Part shown: positions 8,069 to 16,626 of the stretch, piece by piece
How positions within the stretch are numbered: position 1 is the stretch's first letter
Layout of the letters: each line of letters opens with the position of its first letter
Assembly: GCA_030740295.1 (NCBI GenBank)
Contig: JASLXP010001265.1
Coordinates: forward strand, 1-19,057
Direction of reading: 5' to 3'
DNA from: Planctomycetota bacterium
GTDB taxonomy: Bacteria > Planctomycetota > PUPC01 > JACPCR01
DNA length: 19,057 bases
Notes under the pieces: model-generated
Database searches by the model: none
Told to the model about the DNA's origin: nothing
What the model saw: only the letters and a program-made list of their open reading frames with translations
Program-made: the position numbers and the translations under genes

Positions 8069-9958
8069 ATGCCCAAGCTCACTGTCCTCACCGGGGTTCA
8101 AAAAGGTAAGAGCTTCCCCGCGCCCATCGAACAGGTCACCATCGGCCGGGATCATTCCAACGAAATCCAGCTTCACGGCAAGAAGCTCTCACGCAACCAC
8201 GCGATGCTCGAACACGATGGCGACGGTTGGATGCTGACCGATTTGGGCTCACGCAACGGCACCCTCGTCAACAACCAGTCCATCAAGAACACCCATCTCA
8301 AGTCCGGTGATGAGATCCGTATCGGTGAAATCAGCATGGTGTTTACTACCGGGACGGAAGCGATTGATACAAGGGAGGACAAGGGCTCGCCTCAACGCAT
8401 TCTGGAAGAAACTCTCGTTCTCGAAGGGTCGGAGATATTCGTCAAGAAAGAGCCTGAAGCCGGGCTCAGCGATATCAAGAACGCCAATGAAAGTCTCAGG
8501 GCTCTTCTGGATCTCACCTGCAAGGTCGGCGCCGTGCACAGCCTCGAGGAACTGATGGAGAGCACCGCTGCTGCGATTGATGTGTGTATCGAACCAGATC
8601 GAATCGTGCCCATTGCTGTCGACCAGAATGGAGAGCTTCTGCCCTGGGCCCTTTCACGCTCCGATTTCGATCGAGATTTCGAAAAGCATCCGATCAGCCA
8701 GAGCATCGTCGGTACCGCGAAAGAAAAACTCGTCGGCATCCTCAGTGTCAATGCGGCCGAAGACGAGCGTTTCCAGGGCGCACGCAGCATTGCGGTTAAC
8801 CGCATCGCCACGGCCATGTGTGTGCCGATCCTTTATGAAAAGAATCTCAAGATGCTCGTCTACGTGGACCGGCTCGGCGAGGCCCAGAGCTTCACGCACG
8901 ATGAGCTCGAAATGCTCAACGCCATCGGCGTATGCCTCGCCCCGCCGCTCGAAAATATTTCATACGCCGACCGAGTCAGTGAAGAACGCCGCGTGCTGGT
9001 AAGTGAAATTCGCGATCAGCACAACATCATCGGCGAAAGCGAGGCCATCAAGCAGGTCTACACCTTCATCGAAAAGGCCGCGTCCAGCGACGCATGCGTC
9101 CTCGTCACCGGCGAGAGCGGCACTGGCAAAGAGCTCGTGGCCCGCGGCATCCATTACAACTCCGACAGAGAAGGAAGAGCCCTCGAGATCGTCAACTGCG
9201 CGGCCCTCAATCACACGCTGATGGATAGCGAGCTTTTCGGCCATGCGAGAGGCGCCTTCACCGACGCACGCGAAGAAAAGCCGGGCCGGTTCGAGCTTGC
9301 TGACAAGGGCAGCATCTTCCTCGACGAAATCGGCGAGCTCTCCGAGGAGAGTCAGTCCAAGCTTTTGCGCGTCCTCGAGACCGGAGAGCTCCGCCGGCTG
9401 GGCGATACTGCGGACCGGCATGTGGACATCCGCGTCATTGCCGCTACCAACCGGGACCTCCGCGACGAGATCAAGGAGGGAAGATTCAGATCGGACCTGT
9501 TTTACCGCCTGAACGTCCTCAGCATGAAGCTCCCACCGCTGCGTGATCGTGTCGGAGACATCGAGCTCATCGCCGGTCACTTTCTCAACGAGTTCGGGAA
9601 CAAATGCGCCCGGCCCGAGCTGCAGTACTCAGACGAGGCCATGAGCGCGCTGACCTCGCACGACTGGCCCGGTAATGTTCGAGAGCTCAAGAATGTGGTC
9701 GAGCGCATGGTCGTCATGAGCAGCGGCCAGGTCATCCAACTGGAAGATATCCCTCTCGAAGTCCGAGGCGCCAGCCCGGCGAGCGGCCCAGCCGAGATCA
9801 CCACCGACCCGCTATGCACCCTTGCCGATCTCGAGCGCGTCCACATCATCCGCATCCTCCAGCACACCGGCGGAAACAAGAAGGAAGCCGCCCAAATGCT
9901 CGGCATCGACAGAAGCACGCTGTACGCCCGTATCAAAACCTACGAAATCGAAACGTAG
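8069..9958 (+). CDS. FHA-GAF-AAA+ sigma54-dependent activator with Fis-type HTH
   Basis: 629 residues. The FHA domain (about 23-90) has [14 protein letters not shown] at 41-44 and [11 protein letters not shown] at 58-68, so it should bind a phosphothreonine peptide. A GAF-like domain covers about 145-295. The AAA+ core has Walker A GESGTGKE (348-355), GAFTDA (395-400), Walker B IFLDE (416-420) and FRSDLFYRL near 473-481. The Fis-type HTH (about 590-627) ends the protein. It is a bacterial enhancer-binding protein controlled by Ser/Thr phosphorylation and a small ligand or GAF partner instead of a receiver. GAFTDA departs from GAFTGA at one position but keeps the core that meets sigma54. Its TAG stop overlaps the GTG of the MlaE-like gene by one base, so the two are coupled. 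No kinase gene is in view. The start is the first ATG of the frame, without a clear Shine-Dalgarno. Confidence 0.92.
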   Translation: MPKLTVLTGVQKGKSFPAPIEQVTIGRDHSNEIQLHGKKLSRNHAMLEHDGDGWMLTDLGSRNGTLVNNQSIKNTHLKSGDEIRIGEISMVFTTGTEAIDTREDKGSPQRILEETLVLEGSEIFVKKEPEAGLSDIKNANESLRALLDLTCKVGAVHSLEELMESTAAAIDVCIEPDRIVPIAVDQNGELLPWALSRSDFDRDFEKHPISQSIVGTAKEKLVGILSVNAAEDERFQGARSIAVNRIATAMCVPILYEKNLKMLVYVDRLGEAQSFTHDELEMLNAIGVCLAPPLENISYADRVSEERRVLVSEIRDQHNIIGESEAIKQVYTFIEKAASSDACVLVTGESGTGKELVARGIHYNSDREGRALEIVNCAALNHTLMDSELFGHARGAFTDAREEKPGRFELADKGSIFLDEIGELSEESQSKLLRVLETGELRRLGDTADRHVDIRVIAATNRDLRDEIKEGRFRSDLFYRLNVLSMKLPPLRDRVGDIELIAGHFLNEFGNKCARPELQYSDEAMSALTSHDWPGNVRELKNVVERMVVMSSGQVIQLEDIPLEVRGASPASGPAEITTDPLCTLADLERVHIIRILQHTGGNKKEAAQMLGIDRSTLYARIKTYEIET

Positions 9959-11067
9959 TGTCCCCCACCGTCACAACAGAAACTTCGGCCGAAGGCAAAG
10001 TGGTCGTTCGTCTCGAAGGACCGCTGATTCTCGATGGGTACTCGCCGGATCTGAACGAAGCGGCCAGGCGGACGGAAGGAGACCTTCTGCTCGATCTGGG
10101 CGGCGTCACCGAAGTCAACACCATCGGCGTTGCGGCGCTGCTCGAATTGCTTGCTGAGCTCAAGATACAGGACCGGAAATTCCAGTTCCTCTCGGTCAGC
10201 GATCCCGTGCGCGAGCTGCTGGAGATGGTGCCGCAGAAGGCCGCCCTCGATCAGACTAGAGAGCTGCGCCCGCCGCAGGGGCTTCTCGAGCACATCGGAG
10301 AAGAGACTTTCACCCTTCTCGACCATCTCACCGAAGTCATCAACATGGTAGCCAATTCACTTTACTGGTGTTTCATTGCGCCCTTCACCGGCCGCGGCAT
10401 CAAGGTGAATTACTTCATGCAGCAGGTATCGCGGAACGGGGTGGACGCCATCCCAATTGTTTCGCTCATCATGTTCGTCGTCGGCCTCATCATGGCGCTG
10501 CAGGCCGATTACCAGCTCCGCCGGATGGGCGCCTCCATCTACATCGCGGATCTGGTCGGCGTCGGCCTGACCCGAGAGCTTGGGCCATTGATGGCCGCGG
10601 TCATCCTCTCCGGACGCAGCGGTGCGGCCATGGCCGCGGAGATCGGAACGATGCGCGTCACCGAAGAAATCGATGCACTCGTCACCATGGGTATGAATCC
10701 GTTTAAATTCCTCATCGCTCCTCGCGTGCTCGGATTGCTCATCGCACTACCGGGCCTCGCCCTCATCGGTGACGCCATCGGCCTGTTCGGCGGGTATCTC
10801 ATCGGTGTGTTTTACGTCGACCTGCCCTCGGCGACTTATATCGAGGAAACGCGCCTGGCAGTCTCCTTCGCGGATATCTTCACCGGGCTTTTCAAAAGCG
10901 CGGCCTTCGCCATGATTATTGCCCTCGTCGGCTGTTACAAGGGCTACTACGTCAAAGGGGGGCCGGAGGAGATCGGCAAGGCCACCACCTCCGCGGTCGT
11001 CCTGTCCCTCTTCCTTGTCATCCTCGCCGATGGCTTTTTCACTTACCTGTTTTATCTTCTTGGATAA
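9958..11067 (+). CDS. STAS-domain MlaE-family ABC transporter permease
   Basis: I start it at GTG 9958, which shares its G with the upstream TAG stop; frame sequence before this is only the shadow of the activator gene. The product has 369 residues. Residues 1-105 form a STAS domain (LDLGGVTEVNTIGVAALLELL); the position phosphorylated in SpoIIAA-type anti-sigma antagonists is Ile, so phospho-switching is unlikely. Residues ~120-369 are an MlaE permease with the signature GRSGAAMAAEIGTMRVTEEI (219-238) and several membrane helices. MlaE works with an MlaF ATPase and an MCE protein (MlaD) to move phospholipids across the envelope. The STAS-MlaE fusion is common, but the ATPase and MCE genes that normally follow are absent here; after TAATG the sequence becomes unrecognisable and a convergent gene begins. 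Confidence 0.92.
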   Translation: MSPTVTTETSAEGKVVVRLEGPLILDGYSPDLNEAARRTEGDLLLDLGGVTEVNTIGVAALLELLAELKIQDRKFQFLSVSDPVRELLEMVPQKAALDQTRELRPPQGLLEHIGEETFTLLDHLTEVINMVANSLYWCFIAPFTGRGIKVNYFMQQVSRNGVDAIPIVSLIMFVVGLIMALQADYQLRRMGASIYIADLVGVGLTRELGPLMAAVILSGRSGAAMAAEIGTMRVTEEIDALVTMGMNPFKFLIAPRVLGLLIALPGLALIGDAIGLFGGYLIGVFYVDLPSATYIEETRLAVSFADIFTGLFKSAAFAMIIALVGCYKGYYVKGGPEEIGKATTSAVVLSLFLVILADGFFTYLFYLLG

Positions 11068-11198
11068 TGTCCCAAGAGCTGTCTGAAGATGCGATGCGTG
11101 TACATCCTGTGGCCATAGGCTGCCAGCCTGTGAGCCAAGTCAGATCAATAGTTGGTTGGTTGGCACACCAGATTAAGATGACTACAACGAAGAGAACA
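11067..11198 (+). other. Spacer after the MlaE-like gene with a TAATG-coupled open frame
   Basis: ATG at 11067 overlaps the TAA stop of the permease gene (TAATG), the same tight coupling used one gene earlier. The frame (MSQELSEDAMRVHPVAIG...) runs 85 codons to 11324 but shows no MlaF, MCE or other motif and overlaps the 3' end of the convergent oxidoreductase by 126 bases. A short AGGCTGCCAGCCT hairpin lies inside it. It may be a vestige of the next mla gene's start, with the rest lost, or chance. Confidence 0.3.
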
Positions 11199-12293
11199 TC
11201 AGTACTCCACACCAACCCACCGTCTTTCGTCGATGGCCTTGAGCACAGCATCCATGACAGCCTGGCAATTTGCGCCGTCAGCAAAAGAGGGACTGCAATC
11301 CCGGCCTTCCCGGATTGCGTTTGAGAATTCCACCGCCTGGTCGTAGCGCCAGACCGCGCGAGGATCGCCTTCGCCTGCGGTACGTGTAGAGCCTTCCACC
11401 TTCATGAATTCATCGGGAACGGGGACCTCTTCGATCGTCTCACCTTTCCGTCCCAGAAGAATGCGATAAGGGTGTTTCAGCTCGTAGATAGCCGAGCCTT
11501 CGGTGCCATTGACTTCACAGAAATCATGGCTGCCACCACCCGAGCCGTATCCCTTGGCGAGCTTCGTGGATTCCCAGACCCCGGTCACGCCGGATTCGAA
11601 CTCGGCAATGAAGGCCGTCCAGTCATCCGTGTCCGATGGTTCCACCGGATTGCCATGGCCGTCCTGGTCGCGCAGCTCAAATTGTTTGAAAGCGCCGCAG
11701 ACATTGGCGATTGGCCCTATCAGGTGATGTCCAAAATCGATGCGGTGCGAAGCCATGTCACCCAGCTCGCCGGTGCCGGCAGTCTTCTTCCACTGGCGCC
11801 AGCCGACAGAGTGGTCCGAGAACTCCTGAAAACGCTGCGCACGAAAATGCCGCGGCGTGCCCAGGTCGCCCTTATCGACCACGTGCTTGAGGTAACGCAT
11901 CGCCGGTACAAAACGATAGGTGAACGCGGTCATGTGCCGCACGTCATTCTCCTGTGCCGCGGCCAGCATGGTTTTCGCCTCGGGATGATTCATCGCGATC
12001 GGCTTCTCCACCAGTACATGCCTGCCCGCGTTCGCCACCTCGATAGCGTATGGCGCATGCAGGTAGTTTGGGGTCGACACGATCACCGCATCGACGTCGT
12101 CCTGGGCAAGCAATTCGGTCGCGTCAGAATGTGTGCGCACGCCCCATTCCCGTGATCTCCTTGCGAGGAGATCCTGGTTGTTGTCCGTAATCGCCACCAG
12201 CCGGCCACCGGGAACAGTCCCAATCCCGGGCCGGTGAACATAACCAGCAATCCCGCCAACTCCGATGATTCCAAATCTAAGCTCCTGGCTCAT
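11199..12293 (-). CDS. Gfo/Idh/MocA-family NAD(P)-dependent oxidoreductase
   Basis: 364 residues starting MSQELRFGIIGVGGIAG, with the Rossmann glycine motif at 11-17. The family hallmark VEKPIA is at 95-100 (E96-K97-P98) and the catalytic-domain segment GDMASHRIDFGHH at 179-191, whose Asp and His residues fit the proton-transfer site. AGGAG lies seven bases before the ATG, which supports the start. Members oxidise or reduce sugars, inositols and related polyols, or act in glycoside cleavage. In PVC-type genomes such genes are often numerous and used in glycan or inositol catabolism. No sugar-related neighbour is visible here, and it is convergent with the MlaE-like gene, so the substrate cannot be assigned. 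Confidence 0.93.
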   Translation of the reverse strand: MSQELRFGIIGVGGIAGYVHRPGIGTVPGGRLVAITDNNQDLLARRSREWGVRTHSDATELLAQDDVDAVIVSTPNYLHAPYAIEVANAGRHVLVEKPIAMNHPEAKTMLAAAQENDVRHMTAFTYRFVPAMRYLKHVVDKGDLGTPRHFRAQRFQEFSDHSVGWRQWKKTAGTGELGDMASHRIDFGHHLIGPIANVCGAFKQFELRDQDGHGNPVEPSDTDDWTAFIAEFESGVTGVWESTKLAKGYGSGGGSHDFCEVNGTEGSAIYELKHPYRILLGRKGETIEEVPVPDEFMKVEGSTRTAGEGDPRAVWRYDQAVEFSNAIREGRDCSPSFADGANCQAVMDAVLKAIDERRWVGVEY

Positions 12294-12388
12294 GTGTGAC
12301 TCCTGCTTCTGTGTTGTTTTTCTTCTTTGAGGTGCAATTGCTGAATATTGCAGTCACCGCGAGTGACTCCAGCTACGGATGAGAAGTT

Positions 12389-12439
12389 CGTGGCACGGGC
12401 GTCTCGCCCGTGAATCACGGCCGGGACGGCCGTGCCACG
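12389..12439. repeat. Twin-hairpin palindromic repeat (GTGVSPVNHGRDGRAT type)
   Basis: Two perfect hairpins lie side by side: CACGGGCG-TCT-CGCCCGTG at 12394-12412 and CACGGCCG-GGA-CGGCCGTG at 12416-12434, each with an 8-bp stem and 3-base loop. The outer arms CGTGGCACGGGC (12389-12400) and GGCCGTGCCACG (12428-12439) also pair with each other with one mismatch, so a large cruciform is an alternative fold. Read in one frame the element gives GTGVSPVNHGRDGRAT. I recall this peptide as a frequent spurious translation of dispersed intergenic repeats in Planctomycetota-like and related genomes, which would make it a known kind of repetitive extragenic palindrome. Confidence 0.75.
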
Positions 12440-12477
12440 ATTCTGGTTGCGGCCGTCAGGCCACGTTAAGGTATCTG

Positions 12478-12500
12478 AGGCTGGAAACCATTTCCAGCCT
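12478..12500. repeat. Perfect 10-bp hairpin (AGGCTGGAAA / TTTCCAGCCT)
   Basis: AGGCTGGAAA, a CCA loop and TTTCCAGCCT form a perfect 10-bp stem. It lies 40 bases after the twin-hairpin repeat. There is no T-run after either arm, so it is not a standard intrinsic terminator; a second palindromic repeat unit is the more natural reading. Confidence 0.6.
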
Positions 12501-12658
12501 TGAATAACAGTACTGCTGTGGTGTCTTCACCATGCCGTAGAGCGAGCGATTCGAGCGCCCGTGTCGCGCCCGCGTCACGATGTGCTGGACGACCCTGTGG
12601 CACATGATTACAACAGGGAGCAGATCAACACCTGCAAGGCCCACTGGTCCGAGCGACG

Positions 12659-15600
12659 GTGCAAATGACCACTGCATATTCTTCGTCCGTCTCCAAATCT
12701 TATGAGGCGAAAGCAAGCCGGCTCTCGCTGCTGGTTATCCTGGTGGCACCGGTACTCGCCGAGGAAGAGAGTAAGCCAAAGCCAATCATCAAGGCGCAGG
12801 TGACGGCGCCGTTCAATTGTCCGGACCGGGTCGGTGAGGCTTATCTGCCGATCATCTTGAGAGTAGAAAACTCCGGTGATGGCGTTCAGGTGAGAGTGCA
12901 CGCGTACATGGATGCGAACCGCAGGACGGTGAAGGACCTCGCGCTGCCTGCAGGCGCGAACAAGCGGGTGCCGCTTTACGTGCCCATTCATCGCGGCCGG
13001 CAGCTCAGGGTGGAGCTCCTCCTTGAAGGCAAACGGATCTGGTCTCAAGAGAAGAAATTTCTGCGAAAGCTTAGAACGACCCCCTTTGCCGGCACGCTGC
13101 CCAGCAGAATGAGCAAAGAGGGCGGCAAATACTATCTGGATAAAGGTGAGACACTTGAAATCAAACCTCTGGATGCTTCCGACTTGCCTGCATACTGGCG
13201 CGCGTACGGGCCGGTGCGCGATGTGATTCTCCATGGCCCCTGCGAGCTCTCGCAGGCACGGCAGTCTGCCCTGGCACAATGGGTGGATCGAGGCGGTAAT
13301 CTGATCCTTTTTGCCGGGTGGAAATGGACCTTGAAAGGACCGGTTGCCGACCTCCTGCCTCTTGAAAACGAACAGACCAACCTATGGGAAATGGAGGACG
13401 AATCCTGGCACAACCTCTATTTCAACCTTGTGCGGCGTCTGGGCTATTTCTACGACCAGGGGAACATCCTTCCCAGGGCACATCTGCCCAACGCCCTGCG
13501 AAAAGACGTCCTGGAAGGACTCACCGATCCGCTCTATCGACGGGAGAACATTCCTGCGACCAGGCCGTTGAGAGTGCGTGTCGGTACGCCACCTGAGGGT
13601 GCCAGAGATTTTCCGAAATTCTCAGACGGCTTCTTTCGCTCACCCATCGCGGTTTACAGAAAAGTGGGAAGCGGACGTGTGGTCAGGGCCCTCTTTGATT
13701 TCAATGAAAAGCCCTTCGAGGGGATCGTCGATCCTGGTCTTCTTATCTTCAACTTCTTGAGGGAAGTCCGATACATCGAGGCAACGGAAAAGAAACTGCA
13801 ACTGTCCCACTCATTGAGTCCTCAACAGGCCCGCGTGATGGGCGACCTCACGGCCGAGTATCGGAACGTCTGGGTGCCTGGTTTTCAGACCATTGCGCTC
13901 TGGCTCGCCATCTACTTCGCTGTCGTGATTCCCGGGGATTTCCTTCTCTCACGCGTTTACAGGAAGCGAGCGCTTACCTGGGTGACCTTTCCCCTGATTG
14001 CGCTGACCTTCACTCTGGTGGCCTTCGGCTGGGCCTGGCGTCTGAAAGGGCAGGACACGCTGGTCAGCCAATGGACGGTCTTCTTTTCCGCGGGGGACCG
14101 ATTGGCGGCCGAAACCTACTTCAGTCTTTTCTCTCCGGAGCAGAAGGATTACGACATCGAGTTTATGCGTCCGCAGGCCCATCTGGCTTCGCTGGATAGA
14201 AGTATTGGAGCCCGTTTACAGACCTTTGAGGTGGAGCAGCCATCAGTCCCGCGCATTCGAAAAGTCCAGATTGTGGCCCAGGCTATTCAAGAAACTGAAG
14301 TCATAAACCCCGCAGGCCCCATCTCCGGCCGTTTAGCATCCGCTCCTAACAACCTTTGGTTTCCAACTGGAGCTGGGCCTCAGGACCCCGCGAATGTTGA
14401 GATCCAAGGCCAACCGAATGCGGAGGCCGCGAGGGCATCGGGCCCTCTGAGTATCGAGCACCAATCTGATCGAATCAGGATCCATGACTGGCGAGTGAAT
14501 CAATGGCAGGCGCGACTCCTGCGTGCCAGGTGGACGCCAGAAAAAATGGACATCAAAGGCGCTGTGCATCTCAGCAGCGGAGAGATCAGAGTAAAGATAG
14601 AGAATCGATTGGGATTCAGGTTGAAGCAGGCTTACCTGGTGACCTCCGCGTGGGTGGCGTCGCTCGGTCAGATTCCTGACGGCGATACCGAGCTGTCTAT
14701 CAGCCCCGAAGATTGCAGAGGGCCTTTGGTCCAAGCCACCTCTCAACTCTTTCCCAATCCCAAATCTTCAGATGCATTCTTTGCGCGAGTTCTGGAGAAC
14801 AGCCTGCGTCGCAGAAGGTATGGAGTCAGCTTGTGGATGGCGCCGATACTCATCGGCTGGGGAGAATCAGAAGCGGCAGAAATCAATGTGCTGGATACTC
14901 CCGTGGCTCGGTCGAGCGGATACACCGTCATCAACCTCACGTGTGAGCTCCACATCGATGGAATGCTGAAACGGCTTCCCCGGGGATTTCTGACCAGAGA
15001 GAGTGTGGTCAACAGCGATCCGCCTGCCGCTGACCGCAGCATCAATGCCAGGACCTCCAAAGATATATTGAATTTCAAAATCCCGAAGTGGTCCTCTGGC
15101 AAGATTAAGGATGTCTCTCTGGTCGCTCGATACCGCCAGCTTCGGAAGTCGTACATTGGATCCACGTCGTTGGCGCCCGGCCTCTCCTACGTGAGCCGAC
15201 CAGCAGTTTATTTCTCAATCAGAGATTCAGGCTCCGGAAAGTGGACAACCCATCGTCCATCCTGGTCCCGTCTGAGTAAAACAACTGGCAGGAAGCAGAT
15301 CGTGTACAAAGGCCGGTCCTTTGAAAACTCTCGGCAGGGATTAAGACAGTTGGTCGCAGGTCTGGTCTTGAATACGTCAAGCCCGTTCCGGCGTCCCCAA
15401 TGGGAGTTTCCACCCGATTCCGGCACTTTTAATGTCCAAAAAGTCGATCCGGTCAACCACACGGACCTTCTCACCAAAGCTGAACGGAATGGACCGCCTG
15501 AGGCCGATCAGAGACTCCTCAATCTCCTGCCGGCCTTTTGATTGCCTGCCTCTCCGTAAAGGGGATTACGAGGTGAGCCTCAAACTGGAGGATCCACTTC

Positions 15601-15692
15601 ATTTCGTTTCCAGAGACGTTTTGAGTCTGCGCATTGCATCCAGAGAAAACCTCGAGCTCCTGAGTCTGAACGTGGAAGTGGAAAGGGAATAG
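12659..15692 (+). CDS. Large two-TM protein with GATase1-like domain, ABC-2 module partner; frameshifted near its C-terminus
   Basis: The frame opens at GTG 12659, with an ATG at 12665 equally possible, and reaches TGA at 15539. The downstream frame to 15692 continues the same protein (DCLPLRKGDYEVSLKLEDP). Removing one T from TTTT at 15536-15539 joins them into ~1010 residues. Residues ~21-35 are a hydrophobic export signal (RLSLLVILVAPVLAEE). A beta-rich domain follows, then a GATase1-like/DUF4350-like element at ~185-220 (VILHGPCELSQA, QWVDRGGNLILFAG) without a visible catalytic Cys motif. Two membrane helices lie at ~410-430 and ~440-460, and a long extracytoplasmic region ends the protein. 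Proteins of this plan accompany ABC-2 exporters with a gliding-type (GldG-like) or envelope role. An alternative N-terminus at ATG 12702 (MRRK...) would make a neater signal peptide but needs one more A at 12710-12712. Function unknown. Confidence 0.75.
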
Positions 15693-15699
15693 TAACCCA

Positions 15700-16625
15700 A
15701 TGATCCGAATCAAAAACCTCACCCAGAAATTTGGGCGACACTGTTCACTGGACGACGTCTCCTTTGAAGTCAGCAAGGGCGATCTTTTCGGCATAGTCGG
15801 TCCGAACGGCGCGGGCAAGACCACGCTGCTTCGTATCCTTGCCACCCTCCTCAAACCAACCAGGGGTGAGGTGAAGCTGGCGGGGATCGACGTCATCAAG
15901 CAGCCGGACAGGGCCCGGTGGAAGTTTGGGTACATGCCGGATGATTTCGGCCTTTACCCGGACCTGACGGTCGAGGAGTATCTGCAGTTCTTTGGTGACG
16001 TTTATAAGATCGGCCGGGCCGAGTGCACGGCAATGGTCGAAGACCTGATGGCGCTGGTGGATCTGCAATCAAAAGTCTCTGAGCCGGTCCAAAGGCTTTC
16101 ACGGGGCATGCAGCAGCGGCTGAGCCTTGCACGGTGCCTCCTGCACGACCCGGAGGTCCTGCTCCTTGATGAGCCGGCATCCGGGCTCGACCCGCATGCC
16201 CGCCGTCAGATTCGTTCTCTTCTCAAAGAGCTTCGGGACATGGGCAAGACCATCTCCTTTCCTCTCACCACCTGGCTGATGTGCACGAGCTCTGCAATCG
16301 GGTGATGGTGATGGAGGAAAGCAAAATGCTCTTCTGCGGAGATGTGAATGAACTGTTCGAGAAATACGGCAGCAGCCATCAGTACTCCGTGCGGGTAGAT
16401 GGCCCGCCCGAAAAGGCCCTCGAATTCCTGTTGTCAAGGCCAGGCATCAGGGGAGCGGAAATCGTCGGTAACAGGATCGAATTCGGAGTGGAACACAATG
16501 GAAGCGATAACGGTTTGCTGCTGGCAGACCTGCAGTCCGGCGGCCTGGCGATTCAGGAATTTCAAATGATCGAGCCATCTTTTGAAGACATCTTCATGAA
16601 TATCACATCGGGAACGGTGAACTGA
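15700..16625 (+). CDS. ABC transporter ATP-binding protein (ABC-2 export type), frameshifted before the H-loop
   Basis: The 5' frame gives Walker A GPNGAGKT (34-41), Q-loop region GYMPDDFGLYPDLT, signature LSRGMQQR (133-140) and Walker B LLLDEP (154-159), then derails at KTISFPLTT. The next frame resumes with the H-loop and C-terminus (HHLADVHELCNRVMVMEE). Adding one T to TTT at 16258-16260 gives ISFSSHHLADV with the switch His at 190, and a 308-residue protein of normal length for CcmA/NatA-type ATPases. The C-terminal ~100 residues (YSVRVDGPPEKALEFLL to EPSFEDIFMNIT) match the DUF4162-like tail of this group. It lies 7 bases after the membrane partner and ends 1 base before the permease, so the three form one operon. 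As printed the gene is broken; I think the sequence is wrong and the protein intact. Confidence 0.88.
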
Positions 16626-16626
16626 A

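Larger units (their letters stand above)
12294..12658. other. 365-bp intergenic region with dispersed hairpin repeats and a possible gene remnant
   Basis: The first half contains no gene but two hairpin systems (listed separately at 12389-12439 and 12478-12500). The second half (about 12505-12668) holds a plus-strand open stretch ending ...HDYNREQINTCKAHWSERRCK with TGA at 12666-12668, which overlaps an in-frame ATG of the next gene (ATGA at 12665-12668). It has no start codon with a ribosome-binding site and begins after an in-frame TGA at the hairpin. It could be the 3' stub of a gene that used to precede the ABC module, truncated by the repeat, or a chance frame. The minus-strand open frame across it (12456-12716) shows no domain. 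Confidence 0.45.

Noticed and set aside
9814..9957. Longer N-terminus for the MlaE-like protein from ATG 9814
   Set aside because: This part is an out-of-frame shadow of the upstream activator's HTH region; GTG 9958 fits coupling and the STAS domain.
12391..12407. TGGCACG as the -24 element of a sigma54 promoter
   Set aside because: It belongs to the palindromic repeat, and no TTGC element follows at the required spacing.
12456..12716. Minus-strand open frame of 86 codons across the repeat region, considered as a transposase remnant
   Set aside because: No transposase motif is visible and the frame runs through the hairpins and into the membrane-protein gene.
16251..16290. Programmed -1 frameshift in the ABC ATPase
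   Set aside because: No classical slippery heptamer is present, and the product would need the H-loop to work at all; a missing T is simpler.
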